Assembly (NCBI GenBank): GCA_033856255.1
Contig: JAWVFH010000004.1
Coordinates: 1 to 64,000 of the forward strand
DNA from: WHSW01 sp033856255
Lineage (GTDB): Bacteria > Actinomycetota > Thermoleophilia > Solirubrobacterales > 70-9
Direction of reading: 5' to 3'
Length of the DNA stretch: 64,000 bases
The position numbers and the translations under genes are program-made. Position 1 is the stretch's first letter; each line of letters starts with the position of its first letter. The notes beneath the pieces were generated by a model that searched no databases, was not told the DNA's origin, and saw nothing but the letters and a program-made list of their open reading frames with translations. Positions 8,809 to 17,511 of the stretch are shown here, piece by piece.

Positions 8809-9766
8809 GGGCCTCGTCCAGCCAGGCTGCGAAACGCGGATCCGAGGCTGTCGCGAGCAACCTCGCGAAGTGCTTGTCCGCGTAGCCGTCAAAGTCGAAG
8901 TCGAGCTCGGAGACCACCGACTGCACCACCCCCCACATCGCCTCGCGGAAGTCGGACATCAAACACATGAGCCGCAAGGCGGCTTGCCGCCTTGCGGGTT
9001 CGCGAGGGTCGGCGCCGTGGCCGAAGTAGTCAGCGAGCAACTGCTCCTGCGCCGCGTCACCGAGCTCGTTGTTGACGGCGAAGTTGGCGAGGTCGAAGTA
9101 GCGGTCCCCCATCCCCGCGTACTCCCAGTCCACGATCCACAGTTGCTCCCCGCGGATGAAATTGGCGGCCAGCAGATCGTTGTGGCAGGGAACGGGCTCG
9201 TGCTCGGGCCCGGTCAGCGCCGCTTCGATCCGCGCGGCGTGCTCCCGTGCGCGGTCGTACGAGTCCGGCAGCTCCGCGCCCCGCTCGGCCGCCGTCGCGG
9301 CGTAGGTTTCGACGATCCGGAAGGAGTCGAAGCGGACGGGCAGCGGCTCGCTGAGCCCGTGGATCGCCAGCAGCGATCGCGCCACCTCGGTCAGCATCTC
9401 GGGCCGGCGCAGGTCGGCGGGCTCCAGCCCGCTGCCCTCGACGAAGACGGTGACGATCGCCTGGGGCTCGGCCAGCATCGCCGCCACCGGCGGCGCGATC
9501 CCGACCCCGGCCGCGCGCTCGTTGGCGATCCGCTCCGCGTTTCGGTCGATCTCCAGGAGCGACGTGTCCTTGCCCGGGACCCTGATCACGTAGTCCGTCC
9601 CGCCGAAGCGGGCTCGGTAGTTGCGGTTCGTGATCCCGCCGCCGAGCGGCTCCGGTCCCTGGTCGAGGTGGCCAAGCTCCGTCTCCAGCGACCGGACGAT
9701 CCGGACGAGATCTTCGTCCCCCCCTTGACGTGCGTCCGGTTGCGGGTTTAGGGTCGCGTCGTTCAT
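8792..9766 (-). CDS. Choline-kinase-like phosphotransferase
   Basis: 324 residues. The kinase-like fold is shown by a nucleotide-loop region GGGITNRNYR, the catalytic loop CHNDLLAANF and the metal-binding IVDWEYAGMGDRYFDLANF, the pattern of choline/ethanolamine kinases and aminoglycoside phosphotransferases. The NxNxR wording and the EYAG metal motif favour a choline or ethanolamine kinase-like enzyme. It is upstream of and overlaps the flavin dehydrogenase, and diverges from the permease at 9835, so it probably acts on an amino alcohol handled by the same locus. A GTG at 9781 is an alternative start; neither has a strong ribosome-binding site. Confidence 0.8.
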   Translation of the reverse strand: MNDATLNPQPDARQGGDEDLVRIVRSLETELGHLDQGPEPLGGGITNRNYRARFGGTDYVIRVPGKDTSLLEIDRNAERIANERAAGVGIAPPVAAMLAEPQAIVTVFVEGSGLEPADLRRPEMLTEVARSLLAIHGLSEPLPVRFDSFRIVETYAATAAERGAELPDSYDRAREHAARIEAALTGPEHEPVPCHNDLLAANFIRGEQLWIVDWEYAGMGDRYFDLANFAVNNELGDAAQEQLLADYFGHGADPREPARRQAALRLMCLMSDFREAMWGVVQSVVSELDFDFDGYADKHFARLLATASDPRFAAWLDEARGTAD

Positions 9767-9834
9767 AGGTCGGGCCGGCACACCTTTTATCGCACCAGGC
9801 GATCGAGGGCCGGCCTCCGATGAGGGGAGAGTGC

Positions 9835-11457
9835 ATGGCGACTCCGGACCAGACGGTGACTCAGTACAAGGACGCGGATGAGGAGCTCCTCGCCGAGCTC
9901 GGTTACAAGCAGCAGCTCAACCGGGCGTGGAGCGGGTTCTCGAACTTCGCGATCTCGTTCTCGATCATCTCCGTCCTCGCGGGGTGCTTCACCGCCTATG
10001 CGACCGGGTGGAACAACGGCGGCCCGATCGCGATCTCGATCGGCTGGCCGGTCGTCTCCGTCTTCATCCTCATCATCGGCTTCTCGCTGGCAGAGCTCGT
10101 CGCCAAGTACCCGACGTCGGGCGGCATTTACTGGTTCGCCGGCAAGCTCGGCGGGCCGGTCTGGGCCTGGTTCACAGGCTGGTTCAACATGGCCGGGCTG
10201 GTCGGCGTCGTCGCCTCGGTCGACTACGCCTGCGCCGGGTTCATGAACGTCACCTTCGGGGCGTACGGGCTCGACATCTTCGGCGTCAACTTCGGCGACA
10301 CGCAGCACATCCTCGCCGAGAACTTCCTCCTCTTCGCGATCATCCTCGTCCTCACCGCGATCGTCAACATCTTCCGCACCAACCTGCTCGCGGTGATCAA
10401 CAACATCTCGGTCTGGTGGCATGTGGTCGGCGTCGCGGTGATCATCGCGCTGCTGGTGATCGTCCCCGACACCCACCAGGACTTCAGCTTCGTCTTCGGG
10501 GAGCGGCTGAACAACTCCGGATTCGACGGCGGGGCGACCGGCGGCCTCTTCTTCTGGATCTACCTGCTGCCGATCGGCTTCCTGCTGACGCAGTACACGA
10601 TCACCGGGTTCGACGCTTCGGCTCACCTCTCGGAGGAGACGCACAACGCCTCGAAGAACGCGGCCCGCGGCGTGTGGACCTCGATCTTCTACTCGGCGAT
10701 CATCGGCTGGTTCGTGCTGTTGGCGATCACCTTCGCCGTGCAGGATTCGGCGAACATCTCAGACCCGGAGAACGGCTTCGGTGTCGGCTCGGTATTCGCG
10801 GTCCTCGCGGGTGCCCTGGATACAGCCGGCTTCAAGGCGGTGCTGTTGATCTGCACCGTCGGGCAGCTCTTCTGCGGGCTCGCGTGTCTGACCAGCGCCT
10901 CCCGGATGTGCTTCGCGTTCTCGAGAGACCGCGGCATGCCCGGCTCACGCCAGCTCGCAAAGGTGAACAAGGACGGGGTCCCGTTCAACGCGGTCATGGC
11001 GATGGCGGCTCTCGCGCTGCTGATCACGATCCCGGCGCTGAAGGGCGCTCCGGGGACGGTCCTGCCGGTCGCCTTCTTCGCCGTGATTTCGATCTGCGTG
11101 ATCGGGCTCTACATCTGTTACGCGATCCCGATCTTCCTGCGCTGGCGCATGGGCGACAAGTTCGAGCAGGCGTCGGCCTGGAACCTCGGGCGCAGGTGGA
11201 AGTGGATGAACCCGATCGCCGTGGTCTGGGTCGCGATCATCTGCACCGCCGGCCTCCTGCCGACGAGTCCGCTCGGGGTGCCGTGGGATGACCAGTGGGA
11301 CGCGAACTACGCGAACTACGCGCCGCTCGTGCTGCTCGTCGTCATCGGCGGGGCGGCACTCGGGTGGCTGAGAGCCCGACACCACTTCACCGGCCAGGAG
11401 CGGACCATCGACGACCCGACGGTCGCGCACATCCCCGAAGCGGCCGAGGGGCCGTAG
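9835..11457 (+). CDS. APC-superfamily amino acid/amine permease
   Basis: 540 residues with about twelve transmembrane helices. The first helix region (LNRAWSGFSNFAISFSIISVLAG) and the following AELVAKYPTSGGIYWF are typical of the amino acid/choline transporter branch of the APC family that includes GABA and choline permeases. The ATG at 9835 is chosen because GGGGAG lies upstream at good spacing; an ATG at 9820 does not have this. It is the first gene of the plus-strand catabolic operon and likely imports the amine that the next enzymes process. Substrate not predictable beyond an amine or amino acid. Confidence 0.88.
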   Translation: MATPDQTVTQYKDADEELLAELGYKQQLNRAWSGFSNFAISFSIISVLAGCFTAYATGWNNGGPIAISIGWPVVSVFILIIGFSLAELVAKYPTSGGIYWFAGKLGGPVWAWFTGWFNMAGLVGVVASVDYACAGFMNVTFGAYGLDIFGVNFGDTQHILAENFLLFAIILVLTAIVNIFRTNLLAVINNISVWWHVVGVAVIIALLVIVPDTHQDFSFVFGERLNNSGFDGGATGGLFFWIYLLPIGFLLTQYTITGFDASAHLSEETHNASKNAARGVWTSIFYSAIIGWFVLLAITFAVQDSANISDPENGFGVGSVFAVLAGALDTAGFKAVLLICTVGQLFCGLACLTSASRMCFAFSRDRGMPGSRQLAKVNKDGVPFNAVMAMAALALLITIPALKGAPGTVLPVAFFAVISICVIGLYICYAIPIFLRWRMGDKFEQASAWNLGRRWKWMNPIAVVWVAIICTAGLLPTSPLGVPWDDQWDANYANYAPLVLLVVIGGAALGWLRARHHFTGQERTIDDPTVAHIPEAAEGP

Positions 11458-11484
11458 CGGGCCTCGGGGCGTAGCGTTGCCGGC

Positions 11485-12816
11485 GTGACGCTCGACGAGC
11501 TCAAGCAGGCGGTCGCCGACGGCACGGTCGACACCGTGCTGCTCGCGATCGCCGACATGGAGGGCCGGCTGCAGGGCAAACGCCTGACCGCCTCGCACTT
11601 CCTCGCCGACACGCTCGAGCACGGCGCCGAGGGCTGCAACTACCTGCTCGCCGTCGACGTCGACATGGAGACCGTCGGCGGCTATGCGATGTCGTCGTGG
11701 GAGCGCGGCTACGGCGACTTCGAGATGGTCCCCGACCTCGACACGCTCCGACCCGTCCCCTGGCACGAGGGCACGGTGATGCTGCTCGCCGACCTGCAGT
11801 GGGCCGACGGCTCGGAGGTCGTCGCCTCGCCGCGCCAGATCCTCCGCCGCCAGCTCGCCCGCCTGGCCGAGCGGGGACTGATCGCAAACGCGGGCACCGA
11901 GCTCGAGTTCATCGTCTTCAAGGACACGTACGAAGAGGCCTGGAAGAAGGCATACCGAGACCTCGAGCCGGCCAACCTCTACAACATCGACTACTCGCTG
12001 CTGGGGTCGGCGAGGGTCGAGCCGCTGATCCGCCGGATCCGCAACGAGATGGCGGCGGCCGGAATGACGGTCGAGAACTCGAAGGGCGAGTGCAACCTCG
12101 GCCAGCACGAGATCAACTTCCGCTACAGCGAGGCGCTCGCGGCCGCCGACGATCACGTGGTCTACAAGAACGGCGCCAAGGAGATCGCCGCCCAGGAGGA
12201 GATGGCGATCACCTTCATGGCGAAGTTCAACGAGGCCGAGGGCAACTCTTGCCACATCCACTGCTCGCTGGCGAAGTCGGATGGCGGGGCGAACGCCTTC
12301 GGCGCCGACCGCCAGCTGTTCGAGCGCTTCATCGCCGGACAGCTCGCCTGCATGAGCGAGCTGACGCTCCTCTACGCGCCGCACGTCAACTCCTACAAGC
12401 GCTTCTCGCCAGGCTCGTTCGCGCCGACGGCAATCGCCTGGGGCAACGACAACCGGACCTGCTCGATGCGGGTCGTCGGGCACGGCGAGGGCCTGCGGGT
12501 CGAGAACCGCCTCCCCGGCGCCGACGTCAACCCGTATCTCGCACTGTCGGCGATGATCGCCGCCGGCCTGCACGGGATCGACTCCGAGCTGGCGCTGGAG
12601 GCGCCGCTCGACGGCAACGCTTACACGGCCGACAAGCCCGACGTGCCGACCAACATGTACGCGGCACGCGACCTGTTCGCGAACAGCCAGGTCGCGCGGG
12701 AAGCCTTCGGCCACGAGGTGATCGACCACTACCTGAACCGGGCCAGAGTCGAGCTCGAGGCGCTGGAGAGCACGGTCACCGATTGGGAGCGCTTCCGCGG
12801 CTTCGAGCGTCTCTGA
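11485..12816 (+). CDS. Glutamine-synthetase-like gamma-glutamyl-amine ligase
   Basis: 443 residues. The catalytic-domain motifs of the glutamine synthetase family are present: GTELEFIVF and GECNLGQHEINF (metal-binding acidic residues), GNSCHIHCSL (the HxH segment), the NSYKRFSPGSFAPT loop and the Arg/Glu motif RVENRLPGADVNPYLA. The sequence is of the GlnA3/IpuC/PuuA-type, which ligate glutamate to an amine instead of ammonia. Between a permease and a gamma-glutamyl-hydrolase-like enzyme plus an aldehyde dehydrogenase, this role is very plausible. GTG start at 11485, 27 nt after the permease. Which amine it accepts is unknown; ordinary nitrogen assimilation is less likely given the context. 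Confidence 0.82.
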   Translation: MTLDELKQAVADGTVDTVLLAIADMEGRLQGKRLTASHFLADTLEHGAEGCNYLLAVDVDMETVGGYAMSSWERGYGDFEMVPDLDTLRPVPWHEGTVMLLADLQWADGSEVVASPRQILRRQLARLAERGLIANAGTELEFIVFKDTYEEAWKKAYRDLEPANLYNIDYSLLGSARVEPLIRRIRNEMAAAGMTVENSKGECNLGQHEINFRYSEALAAADDHVVYKNGAKEIAAQEEMAITFMAKFNEAEGNSCHIHCSLAKSDGGANAFGADRQLFERFIAGQLACMSELTLLYAPHVNSYKRFSPGSFAPTAIAWGNDNRTCSMRVVGHGEGLRVENRLPGADVNPYLALSAMIAAGLHGIDSELALEAPLDGNAYTADKPDVPTNMYAARDLFANSQVAREAFGHEVIDHYLNRARVELEALESTVTDWERFRGFERL

Positions 12817-13529
12817 TGGGCCGGCCCGTGATCGGCATCAGCTCGATGATCGAGCGCGCCGCCTGGACGGTCTGGGAGGACGTCGAGGTCAACGTCTCTC
12901 AGCGCAGCTACTCGGAAGGCATCGACCGGACCGGCGGCCTGCCGCTGCTGCTGCCTCCGAGCGAGGCGGGCACGGCGGAGCCGGGCGCGATCCTCGACCG
13001 GCTCGACGGCCTCCTGCTCGCCGGCGGCGCCGACCTCGATCCGGCCACCTACGGCGCCGACGCCGATCCGACGACCACCAACTCGCGGGCAGAGCGCGAC
13101 CGCTTCGAGGTCGCCCTCGCCCGGGCGGCGCTCGAGCGCGAGCTGCCGCTGCTCGGGATCTGCCGCGGGATGCAGCTGCTCAACGTCGCCTGCGGCGGCA
13201 CACTCGTCCAGCACCTCCCCGACGCCGAGCTCCACCTGCACACCCCGGGCCAATTCTCCGACCACGGGGTGCGGCTGGAGCCCGGCTCGCTGGCAGCTCG
13301 GGTGGTTGGCTCGCAGCGGGTCTCGGTGCGCTCGCACCACCACCAGGGCATCGACCGGCTCGGCGACGGCCTGCGCGCCACCGGCTGGGCCGATCCCGGC
13401 GAGGCGATCGAGGCGATCGAGGCCCCCGACCGGCGCTGGGCGCTGGGGATCCTCTGGCATGCGGAGGAGGATCCGAGCACCCAGGTGCTGGCCGAGCTGA
13501 CCGCCGCGGCGCGCCAGGTGACCGCGTGA
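12816..13529 (+). CDS. Class I amidotransferase-fold gamma-glutamyl hydrolase (PuuD-like, peptidase C26)
   Basis: 237 residues. Nucleophile elbow GICRGMQLLN supplies the catalytic Cys, LLAGGADLDP is the oxyanion region, and ILWHAEEDP supplies the His and Glu (usually written WHPE; here Ala replaces Pro). The SHHHQG segment is typical of the C26 family that hydrolyses gamma-glutamyl-GABA and related amides. The start ATG overlaps the ligase stop (TGATG) and its stop overlaps the aldehyde dehydrogenase GTG, so the three enzymes are made together. It probably releases glutamate from the oxidised gamma-glutamyl intermediate. Confidence 0.85.
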   Translation: MGRPVIGISSMIERAAWTVWEDVEVNVSQRSYSEGIDRTGGLPLLLPPSEAGTAEPGAILDRLDGLLLAGGADLDPATYGADADPTTTNSRAERDRFEVALARAALERELPLLGICRGMQLLNVACGGTLVQHLPDAELHLHTPGQFSDHGVRLEPGSLAARVVGSQRVSVRSHHHQGIDRLGDGLRATGWADPGEAIEAIEAPDRRWALGILWHAEEDPSTQVLAELTAAARQVTA

Positions 13530-14911
13530 GCGGACAGCCCACAGCTGACGTGATCTCTGTCCTCGAGCCCGCGACCGAACGGGTGATGGCCGAGATCCCG
13601 CGCGCCGGGGTCGAGGAGACCGATGCGGCGGTCGCCGCCGCCAAGGCGGCCTTCCCAGCGTGGCGCGCGGTCTCGCCCGGCGACCGCGCCGGGCTGCTCC
13701 TGAAGCTCTCGGAGGCGATCGCCGATCGCGCCCAGGAGCTGGCGGTGCTCGAGGCGCGCAACGCCGGCAAGCCGATCGCCGACGCGCGCGGCGAGATCGC
13801 GATGGTCGCCGAGTGCTTCCGCTACTACGCCGGCGCGCCCGAGCGGCTACTGGGCAAGACGATCCCGGTCGCCGGCGGCGTCGACATCACGTTCCGCGAG
13901 CCGCTCGGCGTGGTCGGCCTGATCACGCCCTGGAACTTCCCGCTCGTGATCGCCTCGTGGAAGGTCGCCCCGGCCCTCGCGGCCGGCAACACGATCGTGC
14001 TCAAACCGGCCGAGCTGACCCCGTTGACGACGTGTGAGCTGGAGCGGATCGCTCTCGCCGCAGGGCTCCCTGAGGGGGTGCTCAACGTCGTCGCGGGGCC
14101 GGGCTCGGTATGCGGCAAGCGGCTGGTCGAGCACCCGGACGTCGCCAAGATCGCCTTCACCGGCTCGACCGAGGTCGGGCGCGGGATCGCGGCCGGCGCG
14201 GCGCAGACGATCAAGCGGGTGACGCTCGAGCTCGGGGGCAAGTCGGCGAACGTGATCTTCGCCGACGCCGACCTCGAGGCCGCCGCGGCCGCGGCACCGT
14301 CGGCGGTCTTCGGCAACGCCGGACAGGACTGCTGCGCGCGCTCGCGGATCCTGGTCGAGCGCTCGGGTATGGACGAGTTCCTGGCCGCGCTCGAACGGGC
14401 CGTCACGTCGATCGTGGTCGGCGACCCGCTCTCGGAGGAGACGCAGATGGGGCCGCTGATCTCCGCTGACCAGCGCACGACGGTGAGCTCGTACGTCGGC
14501 GAGGATGCCCCGGTCGCGATCCGCGGCTCGGCCCCGGACGGCCCGGGTTTCTGGTTCGCGCCGACCGTGCTGGCGCCGGTCTCGAACGCCGATCGCGCCG
14601 CCAGCGAGGAGATCTTCGGTCCCGTCGCCTGCGTGATCCCGTTCGAGGGCGAGGAGGAGGCGGCGACGATCGCCAACGACACGATCTACGGGCTCTCGGG
14701 CTCGATCTGGACCCGCGACGGCGCCAAGGCGCTGCGGATGGCCCGAACGATCGAGACCGGCGTGGTCTCGATCAACTCGAACAGCTCGGTCCGTGTGAGC
14801 ACGCCGTTCGGCGGGCTCAAGCAGTCGGGCGTCGGTCGGGAGCTCGGCCCCGACGCGCTCGAGCACTACACGGAGGTCAAGAACGTCTACTACGCGACCG
14901 AGGAGGGGTAG
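13526..14911 (+). CDS. NAD(P)-dependent aldehyde dehydrogenase
   Basis: 461 residues, usual length for the family. Landmarks: TPWNFPL (substrate/NAD entry), FTGSTEVGR (NAD-binding turn), LELGGKSANVIF with the general-base Glu, the catalytic Cys in GQDCCARSR (Cys269, followed by a second Cys) and EEIFGPV with the NAD-ribose Glu. It overlaps the hydrolase gene upstream by GTGA and is followed 2 nt later by an SDR gene. In gamma-glutamyl amine pathways such an enzyme oxidises the aldehyde made after amine oxidation. Related sequences act on betaine, GABA-type or gamma-glutamyl aldehydes; the exact substrate cannot be read from sequence. Confidence 0.9.
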   Translation: MSGQPTADVISVLEPATERVMAEIPRAGVEETDAAVAAAKAAFPAWRAVSPGDRAGLLLKLSEAIADRAQELAVLEARNAGKPIADARGEIAMVAECFRYYAGAPERLLGKTIPVAGGVDITFREPLGVVGLITPWNFPLVIASWKVAPALAAGNTIVLKPAELTPLTTCELERIALAAGLPEGVLNVVAGPGSVCGKRLVEHPDVAKIAFTGSTEVGRGIAAGAAQTIKRVTLELGGKSANVIFADADLEAAAAAAPSAVFGNAGQDCCARSRILVERSGMDEFLAALERAVTSIVVGDPLSEETQMGPLISADQRTTVSSYVGEDAPVAIRGSAPDGPGFWFAPTVLAPVSNADRAASEEIFGPVACVIPFEGEEEAATIANDTIYGLSGSIWTRDGAKALRMARTIETGVVSINSNSSVRVSTPFGGLKQSGVGRELGPDALEHYTEVKNVYYATEEG

Positions 14912-14913
14912 CC

Positions 14914-15669
14914 ATGGCAGGGAGGCTCGACGGGAAGGTGTGCGTGATCACGGGCGCGGCGAGCGGGATCGGCGCCGAGTCGGCGCGGCTGTTCGCGGCC
15001 GAGGGGGCGCGGGTCGTCGGGGTCGACCTCAGCCCCGATTCCGAGGGCGAGCTGGCGCTGACCGCGGACGTGACCGACGAGGGCGAGGTCGAGGCGATGT
15101 ACCGGCGGGTCCACGACGAGATGGGCCGCGTCGACGTGCTCTTCAACAACGCCGGCATCAACCCCAGCGACGACGTCAGCGTCACCGACACCGGCCTCGA
15201 CGCCTGGCAGCGGGTCCAGGACGTCAACGTGCGCGGCGTCTTCCTCTGCTGCAAGCACGGCATTCCCCATCTCCTGGACGACGGCGGCGGCTCGGTGATC
15301 AACACCGCCTCCTTCGTCGCCGTGATGGGCGCCGCGGTCTCGCAGATCTCCTACACCGCCTCCAAGGGCGCCGTGCTGGCGATGTCGCGCGAGCTCGGGG
15401 TCGAGTTCGCCCGCCGCGGCGTGCGCGTCAACGCGCTGTGCCCGGGTCCGATCAACACGCCGCTGCTGCAGGACCTGTTCGCCTCTGACCCGGCCAAGGC
15501 CGCACGGCGCCTCGTCCACCTGCCGATGGGCCGCTTCGGCGAGGCCGAGGAGATCGCCCAGGCGGCGATCTTCCTCGCCTCCGACGAGTCCTCCTACATC
15601 ACCGCCTCGACCTTCATGGTCGACGGCGGCCTCTCCGGCGCCTACCTGACCCCGGAGAACGGGGCGTAA
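14914..15669 (+). CDS. Short-chain dehydrogenase/reductase of the amine locus
   Basis: 251 residues, classical SDR. TGAASGIG near residue 13 binds the cofactor, NNAG marks the central strand, and YTASKG holds the catalytic Tyr and Lys with an upstream Ser in NTASF. An Asp at the end of the second strand (VVGVDLS) favours NAD over NADP. The strong ribosome-binding site GAGGAGGGG precedes the ATG at 14914, 2 nt after the aldehyde dehydrogenase stop, so it is last in the operon. It may interconvert an alcohol and aldehyde intermediate. Confidence 0.88.
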   Translation: MAGRLDGKVCVITGAASGIGAESARLFAAEGARVVGVDLSPDSEGELALTADVTDEGEVEAMYRRVHDEMGRVDVLFNNAGINPSDDVSVTDTGLDAWQRVQDVNVRGVFLCCKHGIPHLLDDGGGSVINTASFVAVMGAAVSQISYTASKGAVLAMSRELGVEFARRGVRVNALCPGPINTPLLQDLFASDPAKAARRLVHLPMGRFGEAEEIAQAAIFLASDESSYITASTFMVDGGLSGAYLTPENGA

Positions 15670-15740
15670 GGGGGCCGCCCAACACTCACAGCCGGGGCCG
15701 GTCGGTCTGCATGGGAAGCGGACTTTGCCCGGTAGCCCAC

Positions 15741-15786
15741 TGAACGTCCCGGAGTACGCCCTATACGGGGGGTTCCGGGACGTTCA
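15741..15786. terminator. 13-bp perfect inverted repeat, bidirectional terminator candidate
   Basis: TGAACGTCCCGGA at 15741-15753 is exactly complementary to TCCGGGACGTTCA at 15774-15786, leaving a 20-nt loop. It lies between the convergent stops of the SDR (15669) and the amidotransferase (15803), where a terminator for both strands is expected. There is no T-tract, as is common in GC-rich actinobacteria. A protein-binding operator is a less likely alternative. Confidence 0.6.
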
Positions 15787-15802
15787 CCGCGATTTCGCGT
15801 CG

Positions 15803-16540
15803 TTACTTTTCTTCGGAGAACCTCGCGGAACTCAGATGATCACCCTCGGCCGCAGCGAGAAAGCGGGAGCAGAGGCCCCGGCCGAGCTCGTTCCAGGCCG
15901 CGATCCGCCCCTCCGTCTCGCGCCCGAGCGACGCCGGGTCGACGCCGATCCGGACCGCGTCCGAATCCGAGCGGTAGTCGTCGATCCAGTGGGCGGCGTC
16001 GGCCGCCGAGACCTCGGGATGCGACTGGATCCCCCAGGCCGAGCCGACTCGGAAGGCCTGTACGCAGACCGGGCTGCGGGCCAGGATCGCCGCGCCGGCC
16101 GGGGGAACGCACTCGTAGCTGTGCCATTGGAACGCCTCGAACGACGGGGCCAGCGGCGCCAGCAGCGGGTCCTCGGTGCCCTCCGTCGTCAGCTCCACCC
16201 GGTGCCAGCCGATCTCCGGCTCGGGCGCCCGTCTCGCCTCTCCCCCGGCCGCCTCGACGACGAGCTGAGAGCCGAGGCAGACGCCGAGCAGCGGCACGCC
16301 GGCCGCGATCAGCTCCGAGAGCAGCTCCTTCTCCGGCTCGATCCACGGATGGCGGTCGGGCTGGTCGGCGTGCATCGCGCCGCCGAAGGTCATCACCGCG
16401 TCGTAGCCGAGCGGATCGGCGGGCGGCTCGCCGGTCTCGGGGATCAGCCAGAGGTCGAGCTCGTGGCCGGCGGCGGCGATCGCCTCGGCGAACACGCCCG
16501 GGCCTGCGTCGCGCTGATGGGAGATCGCGAGCGTGCGCAT
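15803..16540 (-). CDS. Class I glutamine amidotransferase-like protein
   Basis: 245 residues. Nucleophile elbow GVCLGSQL carries the Cys, and IQSHPEVSAAD the His and Glu, so the full glutaminase triad is present. The architecture (MTFGGAMHADQ near residue 60, FQWHSY in the middle) resembles stand-alone GMP-synthase-like amidotransferases. No synthetase partner is adjacent. The ATG at 16540 begins MRTLAISH, a natural first beta strand; upstream in-frame ATGs would run into the divergent SDR. Acceptor unknown; it may belong with the nearby amine locus. Confidence 0.82.
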   Translation of the reverse strand: MRTLAISHQRDAGPGVFAEAIAAAGHELDLWLIPETGEPPADPLGYDAVMTFGGAMHADQPDRHPWIEPEKELLSELIAAGVPLLGVCLGSQLVVEAAGGEARRAPEPEIGWHRVELTTEGTEDPLLAPLAPSFEAFQWHSYECVPPAGAAILARSPVCVQAFRVGSAWGIQSHPEVSAADAAHWIDDYRSDSDAVRIGVDPASLGRETEGRIAAWNELGRGLCSRFLAAAEGDHLSSARFSEEK

Positions 16541-16575
16541 CGCGCAAGTCTCCCAAGCCCGCATAGGATCCGGCA

Positions 16576-17454
16576 ATCGCCGCCACCTATCCACTCCCCG
16601 GCAAGGTCGCGCTGGTCACCGGCGCGGCCCAGGGCATCGGCTTCGAGACGGCGCGCATCCTGCACGCCCGAGGTGCGTCGGTGGCGCTGGTCGACCTCGA
16701 CCTCGAGGCGACCGAGCGGTCGGCGGCCTCGATCGGCGAGCGCACGCTCGCGATCGCCGCCGACGTCACCGACGAGGCGGGAATCGAGGCGGCGGTGGAG
16801 CGCACGGTCGAGGCCTTCGGCGGCCTCGACATCGCGGTGGCCAACGCCGGCGTCGCCCCGCCGCCGCGGCCGATGAGCGTGGTCGATTCGGACGCCTTCG
16901 AGCGCGTGATCGAGATCGACCTGCTCGGCGTCTGGCGCACGGTGCGCCCGGCGCTCCCGCAAGTGATCGAGCGCCGCGGGCACGTCGTCGTCGTCGCCTC
17001 CGTTTACGCCTTCCTGAACGGGATGATGGCGACGCCCTACGCGGTCAGCAAGGCCGGCGTCGAGCAGCTCGGCCGGGCCCTGCGGGCCGAGCTCTCGGTC
17101 CACGGGGCCAGCGCCAGCGTCGCCTACTTCGGCTTCATCGACACGAAGATGGTCCGCGATGCGTTCGACGACCCGGCGGCCGGCAACCTCGAGGAGATGT
17201 TCCCCAAGTTCGTCAGCCGGCGCCTGCACCCGTCCCAGGCGGGCGAGGCGATCGTCGACGGGATCGAGCGCCGCGTGCCGCGGATCATCCGGCCCCGCTG
17301 GTGGCGCGCCTACTCGGTCCTGCGGGGGATCGCCAACCCGCTGTTCGACGCCCGGGTGGAGCGCGACGAGCGCTTCCGCGACGCCGTCCGCGAGGGCGAG
17401 CGCCTGGCCGAGGCCGAGGCGCCGATTCACGCTCCGACCCCCGAAGGTCGATAG
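16576..17454 (+). CDS. Short-chain dehydrogenase with apparent ATC start codon
   Basis: 292 residues if begun at ATC 16576. The cofactor motif TGAAQGIG lies near residue 15, NAG in the middle, and YAVSKAG holds the catalytic Tyr and Lys, so the SDR core is intact. In this frame a TAG stop at 16564 is followed by no ATG, GTG or TTG before the cofactor motif; the first canonical codon, GTG 16681, would cut the motif off. AGGA at 16565-16568 stands exactly 7 nt before the ATC. The C-terminal part (FVSRRLHP, then RPRWWRAYSVLRG) resembles SDRs with a membrane-proximal tail. It diverges from the amidotransferase gene, only 35 bp away. Confidence 0.78.
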   Translation: MAATYPLPGKVALVTGAAQGIGFETARILHARGASVALVDLDLEATERSAASIGERTLAIAADVTDEAGIEAAVERTVEAFGGLDIAVANAGVAPPPRPMSVVDSDAFERVIEIDLLGVWRTVRPALPQVIERRGHVVVVASVYAFLNGMMATPYAVSKAGVEQLGRALRAELSVHGASASVAYFGFIDTKMVRDAFDDPAAGNLEEMFPKFVSRRLHPSQAGEAIVDGIERRVPRIIRPRWWRAYSVLRGIANPLFDARVERDERFRDAVREGERLAEAEAPIHAPTPEGR

Positions 17455-17511
17455 GGGTAGTAGGTCCGGCAGTCCGCCGGGCGACGAACGGATGGTGCCG
17501 AGGAGGCAGAG

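Noticed and set aside
16533..16620. A frameshift or sequencing error creating the SDR start problem
   Set aside because: Possible, but no ribosome-binding site fits GTG 16533, whereas AGGA-N7-ATC fits exactly; kept as a point to check in reads and not adopted.
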